From Chromobotia macracanthus (taxonomy: Eukaryota > Chordata > Actinopteri > Cypriniformes > Botiidae), in the NCBI GenBank assembly GCA_036877525.1, contig JAZGTH010000068.1, positions 4,947,501 to 5,011,500 on the forward strand: a stretch of 64,000 nucleotides of DNA, read 5' to 3'. The notes beneath the pieces are model-generated. The model made no database searches and was not told the DNA's origin. It saw only the letters and a list, made by a program, of their open reading frames with translations. The translations under genes and the position numbers were made by a program. Shown here in pieces: positions 53,001 through 61,493 of the stretch (the stretch's first letter is position 1; every line of letters starts with the position of its first letter).

Positions 53001-55244
53001 ACCAGTGAAAATGCTTCCGTTTTCAATTTTAAAAATCAACGTTTCATTGAACAATTTCTTAGCTAGTATTTGACTCTTAGCTAACATTAAAGATGTCCAT
53101 CTTTTGCTTTTAAGGCAGCAGGCACTTCCAGTTTGTGCAAAACCTAATGTTATCCCACATTCATTCGCACAATGATTTGAGCGAGAAAATCTCATCTTTT
53201 GTAAATAAAAAAGGTGTTAACATTGTTAATGTTGCAAATTTCCTTAATTGATCTACAAATAGTAAACAATATTTAAACTTCATTTTCACTTTTAACATTT
53301 AAGCTTGTATTTAATGCTTTTTGTTTCTGTTTATTTCCAGGTTTAAATAAACAAATAATAAAAAAATTACCCACAATACTAAAAGTTTCCTTGCTCTAAA
53401 TGTACGTATGTACACAAACAATAAAGTCCATAGTACAACGTGAAGAGATGCCTTTATCAAGAATCGTGCATGTCGTGCAGAAAGCAAATGATTAACAGAC
53501 ACCCCTCTGCCTGCTCTGCACTGTTCCTGTAGCTCTACTGGTAAAGCATTGTGTTTGCAACGCAAAAGTTGTGGGTTTGATTCCCAGAGAATACACAAAC
53601 TGATAGAATATAAGTTTAATGCACTGTAAGTCGCTTTGGAAAAAAGCATCTGCCAAATGCATAAATGTAAATGCCCCACAGAACATCTTTCATCATTCTT
53701 GAAAGGCTGGAAGAGAAGATGCTTAAACTGCAACAGTTTGTACAATAGTCAAAACAAGACAAACACACACTTCCCCTCTGGTGCGGGACGGAGTCTGTTT
53801 GAGGATCATCTCACACTTCAAGCGAACTTTCCCAAGTGCAATTTGGCCCCGTCTAGAAAGGACCCATACTGCTTTTGATTTGGAGACAGACAGTGGCCGA
53901 AGGGTGTCTGAGACACTGTCACTTTAAGCAATTAACTTTTTCTTTAAAGCCAGTCTTATAAAACTGACAGCTGCAGACATTCACAAAGGACCAATCACCT
54001 CTTCAGAAACACAAAACTGCTGCGCCGTAAACCAAACTGGTTCTCTTTTTATTGGGGTGGTCCGGCATCCCATACACCCCCTTCACCCCTACAGACTGAC
54101 CCTTTTACAATGGGACCCTCTATTCCTTATAAACGCTCATGGACTTGGGACGCTCCAGGGAAAGTTGTAGTTCCCAAAGTGACCTACACAAAACGTGACC
54201 TGTGTGAAAGGCAGTAAAGTTGGGCACATTAAGCCCCAAACCGTGGTATCTGCAAAATGATCAATTTAACAAGATAAATTGGTGGAAAACGAATGCAGAT
54301 GCAAAGCAGTTTCAATGCATCGTATGTGCCATCAATGGTAACAAGAGTTAGTAGGTTAGTCTTTCCACCAGAATGAAGGAGACTCGTTTCACAGACGGGA
54401 AGACTGAGGCTTGTGTGTTAAGTTCAGGTTCAGGTAAAAGTAACAAACAAGTGAAGCAGGCAAAGAGAAAGTCCATGTGAAACCCCAGACATGTACGTAA
54501 AGTCCTGCAAATCTTCCCAAAACTCAGTGAACCTTCTGAAGTGGTGAAATCATTCCCGAAGTGTCCTCACATCCATGGGTTGAGCCTTCAGGGTGATAAA
54601 TGTGATCTGGCCACAACTGATACATCAACTAAATATATCAGCTAACAACAAGAGTAACTGATCTTTAACTTTACGAAAAGCTTCACCCGGTAACATTAGT
54701 TAATGCATTAGCTAACATGAACTAACAATAAACAATATATTTAGTTAATTAATTAGTTAATGCAAATCCAGCTGTGCATGCTTGTTCATGTTAACGAATG
54801 CAACCTTTGCTTTAAAGTATGAGTGAATATTGATGGCAATCCTTGTTGTTATTATTATAACTTCCTAATAGTTTGATAGCTGATCATTTACACGACTTGT
54901 CCATAACCTGCCCACTACCGCAAAAATAAAGGCGCTTGAGAACTCGGGTTTAAGATCTGTGCGTAATCATGGTGTATGAACCTTACACCAAAAAAACATG
55001 CTTACTAGAGTTAAACCACCCCAATCACAAATTAAAAAAGGTTTTCCTACAGTGTTTGTAGTAAAGTTGTGGTTTTATACATGGTTCCTGCACTTTTGCT
55101 GTAATAAAACATGGTTCATTTTCGTTTCGTTCTGCGCAAAAGCTGCGACGGCTTTACCTCCGCATATCCATAACGAGAACATAATGAAAACCATTTTTCC
55201 CTTCAGTGAAACTCACCTAGAGACAAGAAAGGTTTGGTTTCCAT
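22851..55244 (-). CDS. rxra: Retinoid X receptor alpha, ten coding exons
   Basis: Exons in transcript order: 55244-55217, 35653-35388, 30150-30000, 29843-29664, 27889-27726, 26202-26073, 25442-25310, 24777-24686, 23813-23708, 22998-22851. All use GT-AG and phases agree, giving 465 residues (human 462). The start METKPFLSLD parallels human MDTKHFLPLD. The A/B region (11-135) is Ser/Pro-rich. The DNA-binding domain (140-205) begins [20 protein letters not shown] and has all zinc cysteines visible. The ligand domain (about 230-465) keeps the carboxylate-binding Arg (R319), C435 and the AF-2 helix (FLMEMLEAP, 453-461). RXRA heterodimerises with RAR, TR, VDR, PPAR and LXR. Intron 1 is 19.6 kb. One oddity is LVAW in helix 3 (A284), where the mammalian family has LVEW. 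It lacks the RXRB-type loop insertion, and the DNA-binding domain fits alpha best. Confidence 0.96.
23354..23460 (-). repeat. tRNA-like SINE fragment, second family
   Basis: On the minus strand it reads gggcagttgtggcctacttg ... gaaggttgctggttcgattc, with a clear box B (ggttcgattc). It differs from the SINE family at 1382 and lies in rxra intron 9. Confidence 0.65.
26452..26870. repeat. Dispersed repeat (copy A), interrupted by a SINE
   Basis: The segment shares aaatgttcatccag/aat ... ggatgtcctt/cttgcctgtcaaacta and, further on, gttcatgtgtt/ttggagg with 31425-31700. In this copy a SINE (26622-26777) sits between the shared halves. It lies in rxra intron 5. Confidence 0.55.
26622..26777 (-). 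repeat. tRNA-derived SINE, near full length
   Basis: The minus strand reads ctgtagctcagttggtagag, then a tRNA-like box B and the shared 3' tail. Same family as the element in the plpp7 intron. Confidence 0.75.
28838..28980. repeat. Dispersed 'ggttaaccagcc' repeat
   Basis: It contains repeated ggttaaccagcc and ends in cttctagcaggg-like sequence (ctttccagcaggg), as in short palindromic repeats common in cyprinid introns. It lies in rxra intron 4. Confidence 0.45.
29042..29432. mobile_element. 391-bp MITE bounded by TTAA with 22-bp terminal inverted repeats
   Basis: The left end ttaaagatgcagtaagcg and the right end (reverse complement ttaaaggtgcaataagcg) match at all but two of the first 18 bases, and both start at TTAA. 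The interior has no coding potential. TTAA boundaries fit piggyBac-type targeting, but no transposase is present to confirm it. It lies in rxra intron 4. Confidence 0.65.
29523..29595. promoter_or_regulatory. Full CRE palindrome plus second CRE-like site
   Basis: ATTGACGTCAAT (29525-29536) is a 12-bp perfect palindrome containing the full CRE TGACGTCA. It sits in a larger hairpin (tcattgac at 29523-29530, gtcaatga at 29541-29548). TGACGTAA follows at 29588-29595. It lies in rxra intron 4, 70 bp from the DNA-binding-domain exon. Confidence 0.5.
31425..31700. repeat. Dispersed repeat (copy B), without SINE
   Basis: Partial match to 26452-26870 (ctgtggaag, catgaaatgttcatccaat, cttgcctgtcaaacta, gttcatgtgttggagg). 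It lies in rxra intron 2. Confidence 0.5.
32015..32155 (-). repeat. tRNA-derived SINE, diverged
   Basis: On the minus strand the head ctgtagcttaactggtagag and box-B-like gggtttgattcccgg are clear; the tail is shortened. It lies in rxra intron 2. Confidence 0.7.
33955..34290. repeat. Probable transposable-element fragment
   Basis: The phrasing 'gaccagggagtatataaac ... cagacacaactgagtctaatgaggaacc' resembles the end of a dispersed element common in cyprinid genomes. No coding frame or defined termini are seen here. Confidence 0.4.
35021..35090. repeat. Homopolymer tract with 35 consecutive T flanked by A runs
   Basis: T8A7TA5, then 35 T (35047-35081), then A9. The A/T symmetry makes it self-complementary, and such tracts are a common site of sequencing or assembly error. 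It lies in rxra intron 2, 300 bp from exon 2. Confidence 0.85.
38511..38572 (-). repeat. SINE tail fragment
   Basis: Tail-only remnant (tttacattcatgcattgttt ... ttaatccaaagcagttta) of the tRNA-derived SINE family. Confidence 0.5.
39590..39870. repeat. Cluster of 'taccatggta'-type motifs
   Basis: At least eight variants of accatg or ccatggtac occur within 280 bp (for example gtaccatggtac near 39599, tgtaccatgg near 39677, gtaccatgg near 39749). This degenerate palindromic repeat type is recurrent in cyprinid DNA. Confidence 0.55.
40725..40860. repeat. 'ggttgctaggtggttgct' type repeat
   Basis: Loosely repeated ttgctaaggtgct, ggttgctcgggtgttctggg and agttgctaggtggttgctt. It resembles a degenerate tandem repeat found widely in teleosts. 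Confidence 0.5.
43816..43947 (-). CDS. Candidate 132-nt cassette or alternative exon of rxra
   Basis: Minus strand: the acceptor ttctcttgtgtcacacacacag precedes 132 GC- and CpG-rich nt, then the donor cag|gtataa. The length is a multiple of three and the phase (1-1) matches the rxra exon 1-exon 2 junction. In that phase the frame is open (44 codons containing PGDDGDSPSGCSG and MYPLQQRRIST, joining D and SSGQL of exon 2). The internal Met could also serve as a start if transcription began nearby. A second frame is open too, as expected for GC-rich DNA, so coding status is not proven. Confidence 0.4.
44806..44880 (+). repeat. Dispersed repeat fragment ('tcataatttactcatcctcatgcc')
   Basis: This matches the common teleost motif of the form tttactcaccctcatgcc. 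Related pieces are at 47145-47835 (opposite strand) and 51172-51300. Confidence 0.5.
46535..46698. repeat. Direct duplication, copy 1
   Basis: It shares long blocks with 48031-48181: tcctaaataattct, ctacataattaatat, and the run cacaatttattcttggtgca continuing to agtcaact, then gagatatatggacctca. The copies start 1,496 bp apart in rxra intron 1. Confidence 0.9.
47145..47835 (-). repeat. Composite dispersed repeat
   Basis: One end carries aatgaaagtgaatggtgaca ... tgtcaagctcc; the other carries ggagtgacatgagggtgag ... tcatttctgggtgacctgtc. Both phrases are familiar from a teleost element family. The interior is diverged. Confidence 0.45.
48031..48181. repeat. Direct duplication, copy 2
   Basis: Partner of 46535-46698. 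It lacks about 13 bp present in copy 1 between agtcaact and gtgtcata. Confidence 0.9.
48385..48615. repeat. Dispersed repeat with 'ggacattcatggaca ... gtcctcac' ends
   Basis: Phrases such as aggacattcatggacacaat, ctttagcccctcaatctaac and repeated gtcctcac(t/a) resemble a common teleost element. No coding content is seen. Confidence 0.45.
51172..51300 (+). repeat. Dispersed repeat fragment ('ctcaccctcatgttgtta')
   Basis: Same family as 44806-44880, judged by the shared ctca(c/t)cctcatg core. Confidence 0.5.
53522..53674 (+). repeat. tRNA-derived SINE, plus orientation
   Basis: Head ctgtagctctactggtaaag, box-B-like gggtttgattcccag, and the tail actgtaagtcgctttgg ... gcatctgccaaatgcataaa are all clear. 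This is the best-preserved copy in the window. It lies in rxra intron 1. Confidence 0.8.
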
Positions 55245-55375
55245 ATTAGCGCATGCCAGCTGTATGTTTCTTGGAGATGTGATGTTTCCCGGTGGGCACG
55301 CAATAAGATCCAGTAGGAAATGCCGCAGCCTTCAGACGCAAACCTGAGATCCGCTGTCAAACCCGCTCAATGTTA

Positions 55376-55470
55376 CTAAACTCTCTCTATCTCTAAACTC
55401 TCTCTCTATCTCTAAACTCTCTCTCTATCTCTAAACTCTCTCTATCTCTAAACTATCTCTATCTACTTCT
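55376..55470. repeat. Pyrimidine-rich tandem repeat near the rxra start
   Basis: About five copies of a 15-19-bp unit of the form aaactctctctctatctct. Read in the sense of rxra it is a GAGA-rich purine tract about 130-225 bp upstream of the ATG, so it is in the 5' UTR or proximal promoter. Confidence 0.85.
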
Positions 55471-56195
55471 CTCGGCTCCATCCAGTTTCCAACTCTGCGA
55501 GTACGCGCACTCCCCCGTATTACTTTAGTGCGCACTGCCTCACCAGAGGGACCCATACCAGGGGGGACTCTCACCGTCAGCACTTACGCAGCGACACATA
55601 ACTGGCAAGTTCATTTTAACAACGTAGTTGCACTGTAATTTCATTCATGTAATGGCAATGCAAAAAATCTGAGTTGTTGTGGCCATTGTTTAAAAGGGTA
55701 TGTCAAGAAAAATTCATTTCATTTGATTTAGCCTTGAAATGTAATAAAAGCACCATCCTGTTTAGTCTGCTGTATTGTCTGAATAAAACATTAATTGATA
55801 TGTTTTATTCGTTTCATTTACAGTACAGACATTACCAGAGCTTTCCCACCTGTACAAACGTGTCTAATGCCTGTTTAGTGATTGTGTCTGCACACTGGTG
55901 CTGTATCCTCTGGGGGATTAATATTGAATTAATGTACATGGCACATTCAACATCAAAACCATTCATTGACATCATGGAAGGATCATTTAAATGAATAGCA
56001 TTGCTTAGATTTATCTCAAGGTGAAAGAATTTATTTTGTGGGACTGGGATACTGTCTACGAGTTTTCTAACATCATATACGTTTCATGTCATGGTATGTT
56101 AAACCTCAAATCAACATCAGCATTTAAAATAAAACTTGTAAAGAGAAATAAAGAGTAAACACTGGGGGACAGTACCCATAATAGTACTGAAATTA

Positions 56196-56391
56196 GCCTC
56201 GTGTATAAACAGTATACACAAGGCTAAGTATACACAACAACTAAGATTGTTTTGCACGAGGCTTGTTTTGCATACAGTATATACTGTATATATATTCCAT
56301 TTTTATTCTGATGATAATAGTGTGCATTGTACCTCTCTACTTCAGTGAGACATTGACCTCTCCAATAATGCTTGTCTGAGCAAGCATTATT
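56196..56391. other. Cluster of three strong palindromes
   Basis: (1) 56196-56224: arms gcctcgtgtata and tatacacaaggc, loop aacag, one wobble/mismatch. (2) 56272-56289: perfect 18-bp palindrome atacagtatatactgtat. (3) 56364-56391: perfect 11-bp arms aataatgcttg and caagcattatt, loop tctgag. The cluster begins about 950 bp upstream of the rxra ATG. Confidence 0.8.
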
Positions 56392-59300
56392 AAAACTCAT
56401 TAAATTGTAAGTTTAGAGGTCAAATAGCGTTTCACAGAACACAGTGCTGTCCAGCACAGTTCTACTACAATTGGCTGCCATTACAGCAACCTATAGCTGT
56501 AAAAATGGATGAGGGGGGAGTCATAGGTTACAATAACAGCTGGTGAGTTCAGGAGAAAATACTTTTCAAATGTTTTCAGACTCCCAGAAAAAATGTCTTT
56601 TTAAGAATGATTAAAATTTCGTTCAAGCACACAATAAGAATGTGTCCAGTCCAATAAGACTAAGTGTGATTACTTGTAATTACTATAGGGATTGACTGCA
56701 GATTTATGCTGTCAAATATTTCTGTATTTTGACTCCATATTTTTCCAGTGTCCCTGGTGACCAATCATTTGTTTTGTTTCTATCAGTCTGCATTCTTTTT
56801 ATTCCCATATTAAAAAACTATTTAAAACTCAATAACTCAATAAAATAAATCAATACATCAACAATTTTGATAAGAAGTTTCTGTAATAAGCAAGTTAATA
56901 CAGTCAGCTTGTCATTATCACACAATGTCAGAAGGAAATGAGGTAAACGCAGTGTTTCCTTCTGCATCATTCTGGTCAGTCTTCCCTGCTCACTTCAGCC
57001 CTAATGTTGAAGTAAAAGAGAAAAAGACAAAAAGAGAGACAGATAGAACAGTTATAAATATATGGACTAAAACAGTCTGGGAAAAATACAAATATATAGA
57101 AACAATTGGTGTACAGACTATTAATTCCTCACAATGAATTGCAAATTGATTTAAATGGTGACATATTCATAAGCCTATTGATAAAAATGGTGAAAAGTTT
57201 GGACATACCTAATCATTCTGTATTTTACAGTTTTTCTTAATTTGGAATAACAATTAAAACTAGGACTTCAGGAACACTAAACGTTTGTTCAATTCACTAT
57301 CCTGTAGAATACATTTTAGTTTTCATTTTAGATTACAATTTTAGTTTTAGTAAGACCTTCAAACCTAATCACAATTTATATTTGTTTTCAAAGCTAATTC
57401 AATTCTGCAGAAGCTTAGAAATTAAAAGATTAAAAAATTCAGTCAAAGTTTTGGACAGGAGTTGTATTGTTCTGGAACTGTTTTCCTACAGAGACGCACT
57501 TACACTGTTATGGGCAAAATCACAGCTCAACTGAAATAAGCACAAAGCACCCTTCTAAACCAGGAACACTTCCATTAAACAGCAGTGTGATCTGGATTTA
57601 GTGATAGGAAACAAATTCCCTTTTGCAGTGTGACTTTCTTCAGAGGGACAAATTGAGATGTCTTACTGACTGATCTTCTAAGGATCAACACCAAGTGCAG
57701 GGGCTCAGAGACTGTGGTGATTAATTGTGTCTGACTCTCTCTGTTGGTCAACCACGGTGGAGGAAAGAGAGGGGCAATCAGCCTTGTCATAAATCTCCAC
57801 ACGTCCTCTCACCATCACCAGTTCAAGAGAAACGCCTTCCAACCCCCAGTGCACAGCTCATTAAACGTGTCTGCCCCTGGACACACACACAGAAAATCCA
57901 CAAAGGTCCAACACACCAGCAAGAAATCAGTCATTTTATGTCTGTCCATCATCAGAGTTCTGGAGGACATTGCCATGAATCTCAAATAGAGATGTTTGGA
58001 TTGGTAAATTTAAAGTATTATTATTGACAAACTTGCAATTAAAGATCGACCAAAACTGAAAAGTATTTACACATCCTCTTGTCATTCTTTACGTGTATTC
58101 TGTTTTTAAAGTACTAATTGAGACGTTTAAAACAGTAGACTCCTTTAGTAGATCCTTTTTTCCACACAATGTCAGGTCATAGAGACTATGGCCATCAAGC
58201 TTCAGAAAGAACAAAAGATTACCATAAAAGTGAACCAGAGTCATATAATAACAAAGACGGAAAATATTACTGATAGTTGTGGCTCTCATATTGCATTTTC
58301 CTTTACACTGATGTGCCACATGCTGTTCTGACACACACAAGAACCAGTGGTGTTTGCCATGAAAACTTGAGCCCTGGCCCAGAGTCCAAAGGCGTCATAT
58401 TTTAATTTGAACGCATGCGTGAATGAGATTTGTGAGCTGCAGCCTAAAGATTTTTAGCAAATAATGTCTTAAATTTTGGTCAGTTGTATGAAATAGAAAA
58501 GTGTATATATATTCATATTTTTATTGTGTGTATATTTCTTCAGATTTATCTTCAGAACAATTATCTAATTGTCTCAATTCACATACAAAACAAAATCACA
58601 AAATCAACACAATTCACATACAAAATTTAAACAGGGTGAATTTTTGCAGCAGAGAACAGCACAGATTTGATTACTGCCGATTAAACAAAATACATTGTAA
58701 TGAAATACGTTGCTCAAAGTCCTGAAGCTGCGCTGCGCTTTATGAACTTCAGTACAAGTTGAAGGATTTACTGCTGTGAATAATTAGTACATGAAGTGTG
58801 GCTGACTTCTCCACAGCCCTGGATACTTGGCACACTCTCTCTCTGTTTGCATCTCCACCAGCGTATCCAGATGGTCAACTCGCTGTGAACTCCCTGGGCT
58901 AGCTACATGCAGCCTGCATATTATTTATCAATAACCGCTGTCCTGTCAGGTGCTGGGACACCAAGAGCGTTTAGCGCTTAGGTGACAGTAGGGTGTCAAA
59001 CATGTAAACACACATCCACACAAGCAAGCGTGCATGAACGTGGACTTGCACACAAATACACAACCACAGGCTCTGACATGGATCCAACATCTGCTTTTCA
59101 TTACATCCAGCACACACACTCACTCTCTCTCTCTATATACATTCACAACAACAACCTGCTGTTGCTCAAAGAGCTGTCAACAGTTAGGGCTTTCTCAAGA
59201 CGTAAAAGAGAGAGAGATAGAGAGAGAGTCAAAGGGAGAGAGACAACGGCAAACAAAAGGGCACCATATGGAGAGGGTGTTTAGAAAACCACCTGGCTCT

Positions 59301-59837
59301 ATGATATGAGTGCCAAGTCTGTAATGTGAACGACCTGCTCTTAAATACTTAAAGCACAGATGCGACTAGTGGGTGGATCTAACCTTAAACTCTCTAAACC
59401 TCTTATAAAGATTCTGCAAAGACAAAGATTAATTTTTCTAATAACTTTAAAATTGAAAATTTGTGTTATAAAAAACAAAAGCACTTATTAGTCCTTGTTT
59501 ACCATCTTCTAGCATGCATCATGTAAAGCTTTAGAAGGCCGCTGATGATTTACAGCTGCTTACTGTATGTTGGCCAGCGCAGTCTCCCCTAGTCGGCCCC
59601 TTACAGTTACTTTCTGCCATTTTGTAATAGTATGGAGAGGCCACAGTCAGGCGAACTTCACTGGAGAGCAGGTCAGAGTCGGGTCAGCTCACAGACACTC
59701 CACCATCATCAGGCCAAGAGTCTGGTGTCAGCCCTCACCCCCACATGCGCCCTTCAATAAACACGTTCATTCAAGTGTATTGGAGCATTTGGAGCACAAA
59801 GAGTGGGCTATGCTGGTGCAATGATAAGCTGGGTGTT

Positions 59838-59880
59838 TACATTTATTTAAGCAGACACTTTTATCCAAAGTGACTAGAAA
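59838..59880 (-). repeat. SINE tail fragment
   Basis: Tail-only remnant containing agcagacacttttatccaaa, 150 bp from the nuclear-receptor half-site cluster. Confidence 0.55.
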
Positions 59881-60030
59881 TGAGGAAATATCACAAGCAA
59901 ATTGTCATAAGAGCCAACTTAAAATGTAGCACACAATGCCACGTACAGTACCGTACAGTACAAGGAGGAGTAACATACAAGCACCACCATTGTATTTTTA
60001 TCATTTAAAGAAAAAATAATTGTTTAAGAC

Positions 60031-60090
60031 TGACCTACTTAGAGTCACAGGTCACAGTCAAAGGTCACACTGTTGGGTCAGTCTGGGTCA
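60031..60090. promoter_or_regulatory. Nuclear-receptor half-site cluster (two DR1-like pairs, one DR4)
   Basis: TGACCT (60031-36), GAGTCA (60042-47), AGGTCA (60049-54), CAGTCA (60055-60), AGGTCA (60062-67), GGGTCA (60075-80), GGGTCA (60085-90). GAGTCA-c-AGGTCA and CAGTCA-a-AGGTCA have DR1 spacing; GGGTCA-gtct-GGGTCA has DR4 spacing. DR1 is the PPAR:RXR/HNF4 arrangement and DR4 the TR:RXR or LXR:RXR arrangement. It lies 4.8 kb upstream of rxra. Confidence 0.5.
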
Positions 60091-61375
60091 TTTCTTCTTG
60101 TTTGGATCAGTACTGATTAAACCTTTACACATTCATTACAAATCATTTCATCTTTCGTAACTTTGGTCACATGACAGATGCTATTAATTGATTTTCAGTA
60201 TTTTATGAATCTGTCTATTGATCCACAATAAATCTGAATCTGAATGATCAGCATTTTTAAAGAATAAAGTTTTTTTCTCCCTGTAATATTTTGTATAAAC
60301 TATGTTGATATGTTAAGATATGATGTTTTTTCCCAAATATAACCATACATTGTAAAAGCAATATTGCAGAAAAAGGACTGGAAGAATTACCCTCACCTTT
60401 CTCTAATGGAGTTGATAAAGTACTGAATATACATACTGAATACTGAATTTCACAAATCTATCTGCCTCGCCTCTAATATTTTTCCAGTTCTTCTGTTGCC
60501 ATTTTCTGATTTGACGAAAGCATCACTGCTGCTATGAGTGAAATGTAGCGAGACTGTTTACTGACCCCACGTGGACCTCCTCCATTATGTGCACACTGTG
60601 TTGTATTACACACAAATGGTACATAAAACATGAATGCCAGATTAGAAGAAAAGAAGAATTAAAAGGTGCCCTTTTGAAAAGAGGAAAATCAGATTTTCAT
60701 ACAACAGAGATAATCGTTTTGGTCAGAGATTGCTGAATATGAAATAAACCGAACAATGGGAGCAGAAATCCCTGTCTTGCTTCCCCTCCCTGTGTGCTCA
60801 AATGAAGCTGACTGTGATAAATGGTCACAAGCACAGATACTGTGATTATAACTTTTTCCAGTTATCTCTTGGGATGCTCCATTCCAAAGTCACCTTCCAA
60901 AAAACCTGCAAAACGCAGTCTGAAAGCTTATTTCCTTCTGCTAACCAGTTTTTAATCAAGAGCGCGTGCGAAATGATCAACTGCTGTGGAAAACATGAGC
61001 AATAAAGGAATATAAAGAGCTCAGCCGTCATACTCAATAAACAATATTTATCACAGAATCCACAGAGAAAGTAAAGGCTTCTGCTGAGTGTTTAGAAAGA
61101 GGAAACAGTACATGTAGTATTCTCTTGAAAATGACCAGCATTGAAATTTATCCATTACGATGACTGACAGTCAATTTATTCAATAAATTTATTATTAAAA
61201 ATAAACATCAATCAGATGTTTGTCCCTGAAAGAACAGCTAGCACATTGAAAACTGCAGCAATCTACCATTATCCATCATCCTTCATAACATTCTCAAAAT
61301 AGCTACTGTACTTTCTCAGGCATAATACATAATGTGGGATTTATTCATAAATTATTTTGATTTGAAACATTGTCA

Positions 61376-61493
61376 ATCCTGTAGCTCAACGTCAGTATAA
61401 CATTACGTTAACAGAGCAGAGATCATGGGTTCAAGGCTCATATATATACATTAATCGCACTGTAAGTCATTTTAGACAAATGTACAAACAAAA
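61376..61493 (+). repeat. Degenerate tRNA-derived SINE
   Basis: Recognisable by cctgtagctca, the box-B-like gggttcaaggctc and the tail cactgtaagtcattttagac. Confidence 0.55.

Larger units (their letters stand above)
35654..55216 (-). other. rxra intron 1 (19.6 kb)
   Basis: This is the largest intron in the window (phase 1). It contains dispersed repeats, an intra-intron duplication and one GC-rich exon-like island (43816-43947), all listed separately. Outside these I see only AT-rich sequence, CA/TG dinucleotide runs and short chance frames. No second gene is recognised on either strand. Confidence 0.8.

Noticed and set aside
53522..53674. Possible tRNA gene
   Set aside because: The tRNA-like head lacks a full cloverleaf and is followed by the SINE tail, so it is a retroposon.
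59120..59250. CT and GA runs as a possible regulatory element
   Set aside because: Simple low-complexity sequence of a kind scattered through the window; nothing distinguishes it.
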